A DNA stretch of 64,000 bases from Desulforudis sp. (GCA_003604975.1 QZIR01000012.1:36710-100709); one strand, 5' to 3'; counted from the stretch's first letter, positions 33,917 through 44,975 are shown. Translations and numbers: made by a program. Notes: a model not told the origin generated them from the sequence alone.

Positions 33917-33987
33917 TTTGTTTCAGCCCAACTCCTATCCCAGCATACGTCAGCGAAACGTCAACAGGCCCTAAGCGGAAGTTTCTA

Positions 33988-34704
33988 TTAACGGTCTCCG
34001 AGCAGGCGGCGTAGGATTTCCTGATAAGCCTCCTCCACTCCGCCCAGGTCACGGCGGAAGCGGTCCTTGTCGAGTTTCTCCCGGGTGTGCTTGTCCCAGA
34101 AACGGCAGGTGTCCGGGGAAATCTCATCGGCCAGGATCAGACGGCCGTCACTCTCGGTAATCCCGAACTCAAGTTTGAAATCCACCAGGATGATGTCGCG
34201 TACATCCAGGTACTTCTTGAGAAAGTCATTAACCTTAAGGGCCATCTCCCGCATTACGGTGAGCTGCTCGGGAGTAGCGGCCTTGAGCAGGCGAATGTGC
34301 GAACAGTTGATCAGCGGGTCGTGCAACTCGTCACTTTTATAATAGTACTCTACGACCGGTTCGTCTAGTTCGATCCCCTCTTCGAGGCCGAGACGCTTGG
34401 CCAGGCTGCCGGCGGTGACGTTGCGCACCACGAGTTCGATCGGGACGATCCGCACGGCGCGAACCGCCATCTCCCGGTCGTTCAGGAGTTCGCCAAAGTG
34501 GGTGGGGACGCCCTCCTGCTTGAGCAGCTTGAAGAAGTGGGCGGAGACGAGGTTGTTGACGACACCCTTATCGGTGATCGTGCCCTTTTTTTGGCCGTCG
34601 AAGGCGGTGGCGTCGTCCTTGTAGGAGACGATGTACTGGTTGGGGTCTGCGGTACGGTAGATACGCTTGGCCTTGCCTTCGTAAAGAAACTCACCTTTGT
34701 CCAT
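33988..34704 (-). CDS. purC: SAICAR synthase PurC
   Basis: Joins CAIR with aspartate; 238 aa, the bacterial monofunctional form. Seen: [64 protein letters not shown] and [14 protein letters not shown]. The ATG at 34704 follows GGAGGAG. It lies 46 nt below purB in the operon. Confidence 0.98.
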   Translation of the reverse strand: MDKGEFLYEGKAKRIYRTADPNQYIVSYKDDATAFDGQKKGTITDKGVVNNLVSAHFFKLLKQEGVPTHFGELLNDREMAVRAVRIVPIELVVRNVTAGSLAKRLGLEEGIELDEPVVEYYYKSDELHDPLINCSHIRLLKAATPEQLTVMREMALKVNDFLKKYLDVRDIILVDFKLEFGITESDGRLILADEISPDTCRFWDKHTREKLDKDRFRRDLGGVEEAYQEILRRLLGDR

Positions 34705-34750
34705 TGGTGACTCCTCCTGTATGAAAATTGTCGATGCGGCTTGCCTTCAG

Positions 34751-36046
<1,296 letters not shown>

Positions 36047-36111
36047 CTCTCAAGGCTCCTCAATACTATCATCTAGTGGTTCTGAGCTTATCACCCGGCG
36101 ACAACAAATAG

Positions 36112-36630
36112 CTACTGCTGCTTCAAGTACTCCGCCCAGCCCAGAGACTGGAGCTTCGCGTCCTTCGCCTCTACCTCCGCCGTCATATCCCGTTTAAAGC
36201 TCTCCAGCTGCCGGCGCACCTCCGCATCACCCACCCCAATGATCTGCGCCGCCAGGATACCGGCGTTCTTCGCCCCGTTAATGCCCACGGTCGCCACGGG
36301 CACCCCGGGCGGCATCTGCACGGTCGAGTAGAGGGCGTCCTGTCCGTTCAACGCCCCGGACTTGATCGGCACCCCGATCACGGGGAGCGTGGTATGCGCC
36401 GCCATCACCCCGGCCAGGTGCGCCGCCATTCCGGCTGCGGCGATGATCACCTTCAGGCCGCGTTCCGCGGCCGTCCGGCTGTACTCCAGAGCCCGTTCCG
36501 GCGTCCGGTGAGCCGAAATTACGGATATCTCATAGGGTATCTCGAGCATGTCCAGGGCTTGGGCCGTCTTCTTCATTACCTCCAAGTCGGAGTCGCTGCC
36601 CATCACGATGCCTACCAGTGGTTTTGTCAC
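36112..36630 (-). CDS. purE: N5-carboxyaminoimidazole ribonucleotide mutase PurE
   Basis: Class I PurE, rearranges N5-CAIR to CAIR; 172 aa. Seen: VGIVMGSDSDLEVMKKTA, YEISVISAHRTPERAL, KVIIAAAGMAAHLAGVMAA with the catalytic His, PVIGVPIKSG and MPPGVPVATVGINGAKNAGI. The GTG at 36630 follows AGGAGGG by 8 nt. The partner purK is not adjacent, nor elsewhere in the window. Confidence 0.98.
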   Translation of the reverse strand: MTKPLVGIVMGSDSDLEVMKKTAQALDMLEIPYEISVISAHRTPERALEYSRTAAERGLKVIIAAAGMAAHLAGVMAAHTTLPVIGVPIKSGALNGQDALYSTVQMPPGVPVATVGINGAKNAGILAAQIIGVGDAEVRRQLESFKRDMTAEVEAKDAKLQSLGWAEYLKQQ

Positions 36631-36677
36631 TTGCGGACCCTCCTATATAATGTGATTCCAGTGAAAGAACCTGTTCT

Positions 36678-38219
36678 CTATTCCCACTCTATTGTACCCG
36701 GCGGCTTGGACGTGATGTCGTAAACCACCCGGTTAATCTCCCTCACTTCACCCACGATACGGGACGAGATCTTCTCCAGCACCTCGTAGGGCAGGCGCAC
36801 CCAGTCAGCGGTCATCCCGTCCGCGCTGTCCACGGCCCGGATCACCGCGGTATAGGCGTAAGTACGTTCATCACCCATCACGCCTACGCTCTTCATTGAG
36901 GGCAGTACCACAAAGGACTGCCAAATCTCACGGTACAGCCCAGCCTTGCGAATCTCGTCGGTCACAATAGCGTCGGCCTCGCGCAGCACGTCGAGCTTCT
37001 CCCGGGTAACCTCACCCAGGATGCGCACGGCCAGGCCCGGACCGGGGAAGGGCTGGCGCCAGACGATCTCCTCGGGCAGGCCGAGTTCCTCACCCAGCAC
37101 GCGCACCTCGTCCTTAAAGAGCCACTTCAGGGGCTCGATCAGCTTGAACTGCATGTCCTCCGGCAGGCCGCCCACGTTGTGGTGGGACTTGATCACGACC
37201 GCCGTGGTGGTGCCGCTCTCGACCACGTCCGGGTACAGGGTGCCCTGCACCAGGTAGTCGATCTGGCCGAGTTTCGCTGCTTCCTCTTCGAAAACCCGGA
37301 TGAACTCCGTACCAATAATCTTCCGTTTTCGCTCCGGATCGGTCACCCCGGCCAGCTTGTCCAGGAAGCGTTCCTCGGCGTCGACATAGACTAAATGCAT
37401 GTTGAACTGGTTCCGGAAGACACGCTGGACTTCCTCCGGCTCGCCCTTACGCAACAAGCCCTGGTTTACAAACACACAGGTCAGACGATCCCCCACAGCC
37501 CGGTGCACCAGGGCCGCCGCGACCGACGAATCGACTCCGCCGCTCAGCGCACAGAGCACCTGGCCCGCATCCCCGGCCTCGGCCCGGACCTGCGCCACCG
37601 CGCTCTCCAGGAAGGAGGCCATCGTCCAGTCACCCTTGCAGCCGCAGACTCCATAAAGGAAATCCTCCAAGATTGTCTTCCCGCCCGGCGTGTGCACCAC
37701 CTCGGGGTGGAACTGCAGGGCGTATAGTCCGCGGTCCGGCGCGCTCATCGCGGCGACGGGAGCGTTGGCCGTGCGGGCTGTGCTCGCAAAGCCAGGCGGC
37801 GCCGCCTCCACGCTGTCCCCGTGGCTCATCCAGCACTGTTCCCGCTGCGCGAGCCTCTTAAACAGAAGATCCCCGGAAATGCTCTCCAGGGTGGTTTTGC
37901 CGTACTCCCGCTGTTCGGAACGTCGTACCTTCCCGCCCAGCTGGAAGGCCATCAACTGCATTCCATAACAGATACCCAGAATCGGGATGTCGGCCTCATA
38001 GATGTCGGGATCCACATGGGGCGCGCCCTCCTGGTACACGCTCGACGGCCCGCCCGAAAACACAATCCCCTGCGGCTTCCGCGCCACCAGTTCCGCTATC
38101 GGCGTATGGTAGGGCAGGATCTCACAGTAGACGCGGCACTCGCGGATCCGTCGGGCGATGAGCTGCGTGTACTGCCCGCCGAAATCAAGGACGATCACAA
38201 AATCGTGTCCGAACTGCAC
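36678..38219 (-). CDS. guaA: GMP synthase (glutamine-hydrolysing) GuaA
   Basis: Converts XMP to GMP; 513 aa. The amidotransferase domain shows [56 protein letters not shown] with the nucleophile Cys, and [13 protein letters not shown]. The ATP-pyrophosphatase domain shows [20 protein letters not shown], and the dimerisation domain ends [12 protein letters not shown]. The GTG at 38219 follows AGGGGGAGTAGGG and is 2 nt from the hpt stop, so hpt-guaA are coupled. Confidence 0.98.
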   Translation of the reverse strand: MQFGHDFVIVLDFGGQYTQLIARRIRECRVYCEILPYHTPIAELVARKPQGIVFSGGPSSVYQEGAPHVDPDIYEADIPILGICYGMQLMAFQLGGKVRRSEQREYGKTTLESISGDLLFKRLAQREQCWMSHGDSVEAAPPGFASTARTANAPVAAMSAPDRGLYALQFHPEVVHTPGGKTILEDFLYGVCGCKGDWTMASFLESAVAQVRAEAGDAGQVLCALSGGVDSSVAAALVHRAVGDRLTCVFVNQGLLRKGEPEEVQRVFRNQFNMHLVYVDAEERFLDKLAGVTDPERKRKIIGTEFIRVFEEEAAKLGQIDYLVQGTLYPDVVESGTTTAVVIKSHHNVGGLPEDMQFKLIEPLKWLFKDEVRVLGEELGLPEEIVWRQPFPGPGLAVRILGEVTREKLDVLREADAIVTDEIRKAGLYREIWQSFVVLPSMKSVGVMGDERTYAYTAVIRAVDSADGMTADWVRLPYEVLEKISSRIVGEVREINRVVYDITSKPPGTIEWE

Positions 38220-38221
38220 CC

Positions 38222-38770
38222 CTACTCCCCCTGTTTGGTGTAGACTTCAGGTTTAAGAACCCAGATGTCCGCCAGGTTACGATATCGTTCCCGGTAGTCC
38301 AGGCCGTAGCCCACGGCAAACTCGTCGGGAATCAAAAACCCGAGGTAGTCGACCTCGACGTCCACCTTACGGCGTTCAAACTTGTCCAACAAGACGCAGA
38401 CCTTGACCGTGACCGGCCCGCGCGTACGCAGTGATTCCACCAGATAGTTCAGGGTCAGACCCGTGTCCACGATGTCCTCCACGATCAGCACGTGCCGGCC
38501 TCCGATGCTTTCCTCAAGATCCTTCAAAATGCGCACCACCCCCGAAGAGGTGGTGGAAAGGCCGTAGCTGGACACCGCCATGTAGTCCATCGCTACCGGT
38601 ATATCGATCTGACGCGCAAGGTCGGCCATAAAGATAGTCGACCCCTTCAGAATTCCGACCAATAACAGATCCTTGCCAGCGTAGTCCCTGGCAATTTCGC
38701 GCCCCATCTCGGCCACCCTAGCCTGGATGTCAGACGCGGATACCAGTTTACGCTCCAGATCCTGGTGCAT
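38222..38770 (-). CDS. hpt: Hypoxanthine phosphoribosyltransferase
   Basis: Salvages hypoxanthine and guanine with PRPP; 182 aa from the ATG at 38770 ([16 protein letters not shown]). The open frame continues to 38878, but that part contains the promoter and is not coding. Seen: [35 protein letters not shown], the PRPP loop [18 protein letters not shown] and [20 protein letters not shown]. First gene of the purine operon, combining salvage and de novo steps on one transcript. Confidence 0.96.
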   Translation of the reverse strand: MHQDLERKLVSASDIQARVAEMGREIARDYAGKDLLLVGILKGSTIFMADLARQIDIPVAMDYMAVSSYGLSTTSSGVVRILKDLEESIGGRHVLIVEDIVDTGLTLNYLVESLRTRGPVTVKVCVLLDKFERRKVDVEVDYLGFLIPDEFAVGYGLDYRERYRNLADIWVLKPEVYTKQGE

Positions 38771-38821
38771 TAGGCTCACAGCCCCCGTTTCGGGCAGGAT
38801 GATTCCTGAAAAATATGGCCT

Positions 38822-38851
38822 ATTATACCAAGAATCAAAGATTAGTGTCAA
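38822..38851 (-). promoter_or_regulatory. Promoter of the hpt-guaA-pur operon
   Basis: TTGACA (38851-38846) and TATAAT (38827-38822) are 18 nt apart on the minus strand, both consensus. The transcript would start near 38815, about 45 nt before hpt. I see no PurR box or purine riboswitch in the short leader. Confidence 0.85.
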
Positions 38852-38933
38852 TGAATGGCGAAAGACGGTGAATGTCAAGGAAACCCGGGTTTTGCAAAGG
38901 GAATACCTATTACTGAAACCCCGGCAATCGTGC

Positions 38934-39158
38934 CTAGGATCTCTGATGTCTTCTCCTGCAATAGAACTTGTTACCGCGTGTTTCCACGTTCAGCCGGATA
39001 ACAGGCTCCGTATTGGACATACGAAGGTTGAACCGCCAATCCTCGAATTCTAGGCTCACCCCATCCGTCTCGTCTACACAAACCGCCTGACCCTCGTATT
39101 TTTCCCGGACGCACGCAATGGCTTTCAGAAGGATTCGCAACCTTCTGGTTGATTTCAC
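38934..39158 (-). pseudogene. C-terminal remnant of phosphomannomutase/phosphoglucomutase
   Basis: A 74-codon frame contains KYEGQAVCVDETDGVSLEFE and WRFNLRMSNTEPVIRLNVE, the phosphate-binding C-terminal domain (RxSNTEP) of ManB/Pgm enzymes, which are about 450 residues long. Nothing upstream encodes the catalytic serine or metal loop; the sequence abuts the end of manC at 39212. A manC-manB pair has probably lost most of manB. The GTG start at 39158 may produce a useless peptide. Confidence 0.7.
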
Positions 39159-39211
39159 CGCTGCGCTTCCGTTTGTTTCAACCCCGGTTCCATCTTGCTG
39201 TTCGCCTCCCC

Positions 39212-40297
39212 TTACCCAATAGTAATGGGGGACTCTACGAGTTTCTTTACTTCTTCAGCCCGCTCACGCGGAACAATCAGGGTTTTCTTCCCCGACCGGA
39301 CAACGATTAAGTCGTTTACGCCGATGATCGTGATGACCTCCTCAGTATCCTCACTGAACACCAGATTCGCACTAGCATCAAGTCCCCTGACCTCCCCCCG
39401 ACAGGCGTTGCCTTGATTGTCCTTCTCCAGGAAGGCCTCCACGGCCGGCCACCCACCGACATCACTCCAGGAGAAAGGCGCCGTCACGATCCGCACGTCA
39501 GAAGCCTTTTCCATGATCCCATAATCAATTGATATCGAAGGGACCTCGGTAAAGGCCTTATGCAGTGCATTCGGCCAATCCTGTGTACCGTCATATGTCA
39601 TTAACGGCCGGAAGTGGCAGATGTACTCCGGTAAATGCTTCTCAATCTCGGTGAGAATAGCGTCGGTCGTCCAGACAAACATCCCGCTGTTCCACAAAAA
39701 ACTGCCTTCAGCCAGGTATTTCTCGGCCGTCGCTCTATCTGGTTTTTCCTTGAAACGGCGGAGTCTGAAGTGACCGCAACCGCCGTCTTCCATAATCTGT
39801 TCACCCCGTTCAAGATAACCGTAGCCGGTAGCCGCATACTCAGGTCTAATGCCGAAAGTGTACAGGGCGCCGTTTCTTAAAGCAGCCTGCACAGCCGAAA
39901 GAAGCGCTTTCTGAAACTCGCGGACTGGTTGAATCATGTGGTCGGCTGGTAACACAATCATGGACGGGTTACTAAAGCGGCGGCGACACAAAAAGGCGGC
40001 CAGCGCTACGGCAGCGGCCGTATCCCGCCGCATGGGCTCACCGATTATGTTCTGTTCTGGAATTTCCGGTAGTTGTTCGCGTACCAGGGGGACATACCGG
40101 TCGTTGGTAAGCACCAACGTGCGTTCGGGCGTAACCAGGTCGGCAATGCGATCATAAGTGCCCTGTAGCATTGAACGGTGACCAAACAGAGTAAGAAACT
40201 GTTTAGGCTTTTCCGGTGTGCTCAGCGGCCAGAAGCGTGTTCCCACCCCACCGGCGATAATCACCACCACACAATCGTGCTGTTCACTTATAACCAT
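39212..40297 (-). CDS. manC: Mannose-1-phosphate guanylyltransferase
   Basis: Makes GDP-mannose for polysaccharide or glycoprotein synthesis. It has 361 aa, the short form without the C-terminal isomerase domain. Seen: VVIIAGGVGTRFWPLSTPEK, PKQFLTLFG, EPMRRDTAAAVALAAF, SMIVLPADHMIQ, GYGYLERGE, FKEKPD, LWNSGMFVW and FSWSDVGGW. I start at the ATG at 40297, after GGAAGGGAA; a TTG at 40318 lies inside that site. The product fits the glycosyltransferase and capsule genes elsewhere in the window. Confidence 0.95.
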   Translation of the reverse strand: MVISEQHDCVVVIIAGGVGTRFWPLSTPEKPKQFLTLFGHRSMLQGTYDRIADLVTPERTLVLTNDRYVPLVREQLPEIPEQNIIGEPMRRDTAAAVALAAFLCRRRFSNPSMIVLPADHMIQPVREFQKALLSAVQAALRNGALYTFGIRPEYAATGYGYLERGEQIMEDGGCGHFRLRRFKEKPDRATAEKYLAEGSFLWNSGMFVWTTDAILTEIEKHLPEYICHFRPLMTYDGTQDWPNALHKAFTEVPSISIDYGIMEKASDVRIVTAPFSWSDVGGWPAVEAFLEKDNQGNACRGEVRGLDASANLVFSEDTEEVITIIGVNDLIVVRSGKKTLIVPRERAEEVKKLVESPITIG

Positions 40298-40496
40298 CCT
40301 TGAATATTCCCTTCCCAATAGATATGTCTTTGTTAGTAACTTAGGGGAAGCGCTGCCATACTCTTGCTTCTAACACAAATCCAGGCTATTCTTCTCAATT
40401 CTGCATACTCCACCAAAAACCTTCCCTGTCCTATACCAAGAGGGACCTTGGATGAAATTGGAAGGTGCGAAAAGCTCCTACCATCCGGGAGACAGT

Positions 40497-40527
40497 AGAA
40501 GAGGAGTGGGGCGGCCACTCCTCTTCT
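40497..40527. other. 13-bp hairpin in the 262-nt gap upstream of manC
   Basis: AGAAGAGGAGTGG (40497-40509) pairs perfectly with CCACTCCTCTTCT (40515-40527). It follows the gene ending at 40581 by 50 nt on the minus strand. No T tract follows, so it is a weak terminator or an mRNA-stabilising hairpin. The rest of 40298-40580 shows no gene. Confidence 0.6.
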
Positions 40528-40580
40528 TAGGGGAAGCGTTTACTGTCGCACTACGGGCGCGAACAGACTGTGAGGCACCT

Positions 40581-41270
40581 TTACTGCGGCGGCTGGATGC
40601 TGATCTCCTTGTCATAGTCCTTGAACTCGATACAGATGTCCAGCGTTTCCTTCTCGTTGCTCTTACTCACCGCCGATATCTCGGTCTTTGCGATCCGTTT
40701 ATCCCGGGGGTTCACCCAGATCTTGTAGGTGAAGTCGGTGAAGGCTAGATCCAGATACGGGTTCTGCACCATCGGCTTGAGCTCAATCAGTTGGTACTTC
40801 CCGTCCTGCCCCTTGAACTCGGAGACGGGGATGTCCTTAAATTCAAAGACCGCCAGCGGATTCAGCTCCGTGATGAAGAGCTCGGTCTGGGCGAGGCGGT
40901 TGCCCTGCAGGGAAAGCCACGCGCCCGAGATCTGGTCCCTCATATAAGTGGTGTCGTCCACCTGGATGAATTCAATCGGGTTGTTGGCCAGCGTGCCCTT
41001 GATATGGACCCGGTCCGCACCCGCATACTCGCCTTCAATCTTGCTCAGGTACTCCGTTTCCCGGTCGGCTCCGCCCAGGCGGGAGTCGATACGGTAGCGA
41101 TAGGTCTGGGCCGCCTTGGTGGTCTCCAGGCTCTCCGCGAGGAAGCTTTCCTTGTCGATGCTTACGCTGCTGACACAGCCGCGGAACACAAAGAGGGCCC
41201 CAACAAAGACCAGCAGAACTGCGGCCGCGATTACCCAGACCCGACCCCGCGGTAAGACGATCCAGCGCAT
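40581..41270 (-). CDS. Membrane-anchored extracytoplasmic protein, function unknown
   Basis: Protein of 229 aa from the ATG at 41270 (MRWIVLPRGRVW), 6-7 nt after GGAGGGG. A single N-terminal hydrophobic segment (VIAAAVLLVFVGALFVF) is followed by GC, so it could be a lipoprotein or a signal anchor. The remainder is beta-rich (TYRYRIDSRLGG, IEFIQVDDTTYMRD, DFTYKIWVNPRDKRIAKTEI) and resembles LolA/LppX-like sensor or carrier folds found in Gram-positive lipoproteins. Divergent from the MazG-like gene. Confidence 0.7.
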   Translation of the reverse strand: MRWIVLPRGRVWVIAAAVLLVFVGALFVFRGCVSSVSIDKESFLAESLETTKAAQTYRYRIDSRLGGADRETEYLSKIEGEYAGADRVHIKGTLANNPIEFIQVDDTTYMRDQISGAWLSLQGNRLAQTELFITELNPLAVFEFKDIPVSEFKGQDGKYQLIELKPMVQNPYLDLAFTDFTYKIWVNPRDKRIAKTEISAVSKSNEKETLDICIEFKDYDKEISIQPPQ

Positions 41271-41434
41271 GCAAATCCCCTCCAGAGACAAACTTTACCT
41301 AATTAGTACGTGCCCCGGGGGACAATTATGCCCAAATGATGCATGGGTTTGCTAGACCGGCAGGCTTGCCGCCTGTTAGAATGAGCGGAGAGTTACAGCC
41401 GTATGCGGCACGTGCGGAAAGGTCGTGAACCGGT

Positions 41435-41773
41435 TTGGACATGAAGGAGATGCAGCAGGACGTAGAGGCCTGGATCGGACAGTTCGAGGAGGGTTACTGG
41501 CATCCGCTGACGATGCTGGCCCGTCTGACCGAGGAGGTCGGAGAACTAGCCCGTGAGATCAACCACGCCTACGGCCAGAAACCCAAGAAGGAAGGCGAAC
41601 CCCCGGGGGACATCGCGCTGGAACTGGCCGACATTATGTTTATCCTGGTTTGCTACGCCAACGCCCTGAACATTAACCTGGAAGAGGCCTGGCGCCGGAT
41701 GATGGCTAAATACCGGGAGCGTGACAGTGAGCGCTGGACCCGGAAGCCGGACCTGGAAGGCGGGCCGGCCTAG
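41435..41773 (+). CDS. MazG-like nucleotide pyrophosphohydrolase
   Basis: All-alpha NTP pyrophosphohydrolase of 112 aa, the YpjD/MazG-like short form that hydrolyses non-canonical or excess nucleotides. Seen: LARLTEEVGELAREINHAYG and DIALELADIMFILVCYANAL, which provide the ExxE and ExxD Mg ligands. The start is TTG 41435 or ATG 41441 (MKEMQQDVEAW); neither has a textbook ribosome binding site. It lies 137 nt upstream of the DUF1015 gene. Confidence 0.88.
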   Translation: MDMKEMQQDVEAWIGQFEEGYWHPLTMLARLTEEVGELAREINHAYGQKPKKEGEPPGDIALELADIMFILVCYANALNINLEEAWRRMMAKYRERDSERWTRKPDLEGGPA

Positions 41774-41910
41774 CCTCGGACCCGGTGATAGGATGGTCCT
41801 AGATGCGGTCGCCTCGGGAGAAGCCCATTGAATAGAGGAAAAAAGGTTGGCCACGCGTTCTTGATTGACGTTATAATTGGGACAGACCATTGTACGAGGA
41901 GGCAGCAATT

Positions 41911-43197
41911 TTGGCTTCTATCATTCCCCTCCGGGGTGTTCGTTACAACCCCCGGGTCGTACCCGATCTCGCCCAGGTTGTCACCCCTCCCTATGACGTT
42001 ATTGATGAAACTGCCCAGAACCGCTACTACGACCGGAACCCTTATAACGTAATCCGGCTTGAATATGGTAAGACCGCTCCCACGGACGACGCCAAGAACA
42101 ACCGCTATACGCGGGCCGGCGAGACGTTCTCCAGCTGGATCGCCGACGAGGTGCTGGTGCAGGATACCCAGCAGTGCCTCTACTTGTATGAACAGCAGTT
42201 CACCGTACACGTCAAGACCTACGCCCGGCACGGTTTTTTCTGTGGCGTGCGCGTTGAGCCTTACGAAAGCGGGGTCGTGCTCCCGCACGAGGAGACCCTG
42301 CCCAAACACAAGAAGGACCGTCTGGAGCTGATGCGCCTCTGCCGGGGCAACTTCAGCCCGATCTTCGGCATCTACCCGGAAAAAGAAATGGTCAGCTCCA
42401 TTATTATCGGGAAGGCCATGCAGAATGATCCCGACGTGTCCTTTACCGATGAGCTCGGCCAGACCCACCGCATGTGGATCGTCCGCGACCATGCCGTGAT
42501 CAACCCGATCATCAGCTTAATGGAGCAGAAGCGCATCTTCATCGCCGACGGGCATCACCGCTACGAGACCGCCCTCGCCTACAGCCAGGAGGTCGGAGGC
42601 CCGGGTCTGCACAACTACACCCTGATGGTGCTCGTAAACCTTTACGACCCCGGCCTCGTAGTGCTGCCCACCCATCGCCTGGTGCAAAACCCGCAGGGCA
42701 TCGCACCGGAAACGCTCATATCCGAACTCGGCAACCTGTTTGAAGTCACACCCGCCTCCGTGGAACCGGAAAACTTCACGCTCTTTCTGGATGACCTGGA
42801 AACCCGGGGCAAGGGCAGTTTTGGCCTCTACACCGGTGATGGTTGCTTGTTTGTGCTTTCTCTGAAACCGGGGGCGGACCTGGACGGGCTGATGCCCGCG
42901 GACAAGTCCCTTGCCTGGCGGCGGTTGGACGTCACCATCCTGCACAGCCTCATCCTGGAGAAGTACCTAGGTATCGGAAGCGCAGAGCGCACCGACGAGG
43001 GTCTGATCCGGTACACGCGGGAGGAGGCCGGCGCCCTGGAGAAAGTCGACCGGGGAGAGTTCGCGTTCGCTTTCTTTATGAATCCGACTGGGGTGGATGA
43101 ACTTGTGGCGGTAGCGGAGGCCGGGGAGAAGATGCCCCAGAAGTCCACCTACTTCTACCCCAAGCTGAGTACGGGGCTGGTCATAAACAAGTTCTAG
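41911..43197 (+). CDS. DUF1015 family protein
   Basis: Protein of 428 aa from the TTG at 41911 (MASIIPLRGVRYN), 8 nt after GGAGG; earlier in-frame codons overlap that site. Seen: VTPPYDVIDETAQNRYYDRN, PYNVIRLEYGK, LPHEETLPKHKKDRLELM, SPIFGIYPEKE, and FIADGHHRYETALAY, the strongest family motif. DUF1015 is widespread in anaerobes and has no established function; genomic associations with serine metabolism have been noted in some species. It ends before a terminator shared with the convergent gene. Confidence 0.88.
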   Translation: MASIIPLRGVRYNPRVVPDLAQVVTPPYDVIDETAQNRYYDRNPYNVIRLEYGKTAPTDDAKNNRYTRAGETFSSWIADEVLVQDTQQCLYLYEQQFTVHVKTYARHGFFCGVRVEPYESGVVLPHEETLPKHKKDRLELMRLCRGNFSPIFGIYPEKEMVSSIIIGKAMQNDPDVSFTDELGQTHRMWIVRDHAVINPIISLMEQKRIFIADGHHRYETALAYSQEVGGPGLHNYTLMVLVNLYDPGLVVLPTHRLVQNPQGIAPETLISELGNLFEVTPASVEPENFTLFLDDLETRGKGSFGLYTGDGCLFVLSLKPGADLDGLMPADKSLAWRRLDVTILHSLILEKYLGIGSAERTDEGLIRYTREEAGALEKVDRGEFAFAFFMNPTGVDELVAVAEAGEKMPQKSTYFYPKLSTGLVINKF

Positions 43198-43215
43198 TTA
43201 CTTTCAGATGTGCAA

Positions 43216-43237
43216 AAGCCGGGCATACGCCCGGCTT
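43216..43237. terminator. Terminator between DUF1015 and coiled-coil genes
   Basis: AAGCCGGGC (43216-43224), loop ATAC, GCCCGGCTT (43229-43237). On the minus strand it is followed by TTTT, so it serves the convergent gene best. Confidence 0.75.
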
Positions 43238-43275
43238 AACTGTTTCATTTCCCTTTAGCGATAAATCTACTCTGA

Positions 43276-43815
43276 TTACTTTACCCGTCTTTTCTGAATC
43301 TGGATTTCCGCTTCGTGTCTGCCCAGTTCACCGAGAGCATAGTCAACTTTAAGCTCGAGGTCATCAACCTTATCGTGGATCTCACTAACCTCATTCTTTA
43401 GGTGCTTAATGTCCCCCTGGATGTAGTTTAGGATCTCGTCGTGGTGGATCACCATAGCCCGAGTGACTTGGGCGTGCTCCTCTAGTGCCCTCAGGATTTG
43501 GGTATGTTCCTTCTGACCCTGCTCCAAACCAGCAACCTGGTTGACCAGAGACTGCTGACCCTGCTCTAGGCCGACTTGCCCCTGTTTTAAGTCGGCTTGC
43601 CCCTGCTCTAGGCCGACTTGCCCCTGTTTTAAGTCGGCTTGCCCCTGCTCTAGGCCGACTTGCCCCTGTTTTAAGTCGGCTTGCCCCTGTTTTAAGTCGG
43701 CTTGCCCCTGTTTTAGTTCCTTTACCTCTCCACTTAAGCCTTTGACTTCATCACTTAGGGATTTGAGCCGGCCTAGAATCTCCTGTAACACTTTATCTTC
43801 AGCCACGACTTTCAC
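43276..43815 (-). CDS. Coiled-coil protein with tandem heptad repeats
   Basis: Protein of 179 aa predicted to be one long rod. Residues 33-90 are perfect or near-perfect heptads alternating QADLKQG and QVGLEQG; flanking parts (ILGRLKSLSDEVKGLSGEVK, DIKHLKNEVSEIHDKVDDLE) keep the heptad phase without exact repeats. The centre IHHDEILNYIQGD resembles a conserved core found in similar small coiled-coil proteins of thermophilic Firmicutes. No membrane segment or signal peptide. The GTG start at 43815 is close to AGGAG; GTG 43806 (MAEDKV) has better spacing. Role unknown. Confidence 0.75.
   Translation of the reverse strand: MKVVAEDKVLQEILGRLKSLSDEVKGLSGEVKELKQGQADLKQGQADLKQGQVGLEQGQADLKQGQVGLEQGQADLKQGQVGLEQGQQSLVNQVAGLEQGQKEHTQILRALEEHAQVTRAMVIHHDEILNYIQGDIKHLKNEVSEIHDKVDDLELKVDYALGELGRHEAEIQIQKRRVK
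43561..43719 (-). repeat. Coding tandem repeat, 42-bp and 21-bp units
   Basis: Three 42-bp units start at 43561, 43603 and 43645, followed by 21-bp half-units at 43687 and 43708. Unit copies are almost identical at DNA level, so copy number is probably unstable and recent. Confidence 0.9.
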
Positions 43816-43885
43816 CTTCTCCTGGTAACTAATAAGAGCATTCGCCGTGCAAACCTGATTTCCTGCCCTTTCCAGAACACTTAAG

Positions 43886-44893
43886 CTAACAAATGCGGGG
43901 GAGCGGTGCTCCCGCCAACATATCCAGGTACTTGGTGCCGTCGAGGGCGGTCTTCAGGTAGCAGTCGCCCTTGCCCGGACGCACCTCGCCAATGATCCGG
44001 GCGTTTCGCCCGTAACGGTGCTCGCGCATCAGGCGGAGAGCCTCCTCGGCCTGCTCCGGCGCGACGATCGCCAGGAACTTCCCCTCGTTGGCCATATAAT
44101 ATGGATCAACACCGAGCATTTCGGAAGCGCCCTTCACTACCGGGTCTACGGGGATCGATGCTTCCTCCAGCCAGATATCGCAACCCGCCGAGGAAGCGAT
44201 CTCCTTCGTCGAGGTCGCCAGACCGCCACGCGTCAGGTCGCGCATCAGCTTCACCCCGGGCAGTTTTTCGGCCAACATCCCGGTAATCCCCTGTAGGGGC
44301 GCGCAGTCGCTGAGGATGGCCTGCTCGAATCCGAAACCCTCCCGCGCCGTCAGTACCGCCATCCCGTGGTCACCCATGTTCCCGTTTACCAGCACCAGGT
44401 CTCCTGGCGCAATCCGGTGGTAGCCCAGGTCCACACCGTTCGGGATCAACCCGAACCCGGCCGTATTGATAAAGATCCGGTCTAGCCCGCCGCGGCCCAC
44501 CACCTTGGTATCTCCGGCCACAACCTGCACCCCCGCCTCGCGGCAGGTCTGGGCCATCGAGGCCACCACCCGCTCCAGGTCGGCCAAAGGCAACCCCTCT
44601 TCAATCAGGAAACCAGCCGTCAGGTAGAGCGGACGCGCTCCGCTCACCGCCAGATCGTTGACTGTCCCGCAGACCGCGAGCTTCCCGATGTCCCCGCCGG
44701 GAAAGAAGGGTGGGTCAATCACGAAGGAGTCCGTGGTCAGGGCCATCCGGCCCTCGCCGACCTTGAACGCGGCGGCGTCGGTCAGCCCCTCGAGCAGACT
44801 GTTACCCAGGTACTTGAGGAAAAGCCCGGTGACGAGGTCGTGGGTCAGTCTGCCACCGTCACCGTGGGCTAACAGGATGATGTCAGAGGACAT
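43886..44893 (-). CDS. hypE: Hydrogenase maturation protein HypE
   Basis: Dehydrates the carbamoylated C-terminal Cys to thiocyanate, the cyanide source for the NiFe site. It has 335 aa, PurM-like fold. Seen: ILLAHGDGGRLTHDLVTGLF, LTTDSFVIDPPFFPGGDIG, VCGTVNDLAVSGARP, QVVAGDTKVVGRGG, MRDLTRGGLATSTKEIA, and the conserved C-terminal PRIC with the reactive Cys. The ATG at 44893 (MSSDIILLAHG) follows GGAG. Last hyp gene; a palindromic repeat lies between it and hypD. Confidence 0.97.
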   Translation of the reverse strand: MSSDIILLAHGDGGRLTHDLVTGLFLKYLGNSLLEGLTDAAAFKVGEGRMALTTDSFVIDPPFFPGGDIGKLAVCGTVNDLAVSGARPLYLTAGFLIEEGLPLADLERVVASMAQTCREAGVQVVAGDTKVVGRGGLDRIFINTAGFGLIPNGVDLGYHRIAPGDLVLVNGNMGDHGMAVLTAREGFGFEQAILSDCAPLQGITGMLAEKLPGVKLMRDLTRGGLATSTKEIASSAGCDIWLEEASIPVDPVVKGASEMLGVDPYYMANEGKFLAIVAPEQAEEALRLMREHRYGRNARIIGEVRPGKGDCYLKTALDGTKYLDMLAGAPLPRIC

Positions 44894-44975
44894 TAAATCT
44901 CCACCTTCATATGCCAAATCAAAACATAAAATCATCGTTTGGATCCGGGTTTATCACCCAGCAACTTGCAGACCT

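Noticed and set aside
38771..38878. N-terminal extension of hpt
   Set aside because: The stretch contains the -10 element and transcript start and has no family similarity; the ATG at 38770 fits the family.
43561..43719. Regular repeats resembling a CRISPR array
   Set aside because: The units are directly adjacent without unique spacers and encode in-frame heptads of a coiled-coil protein.
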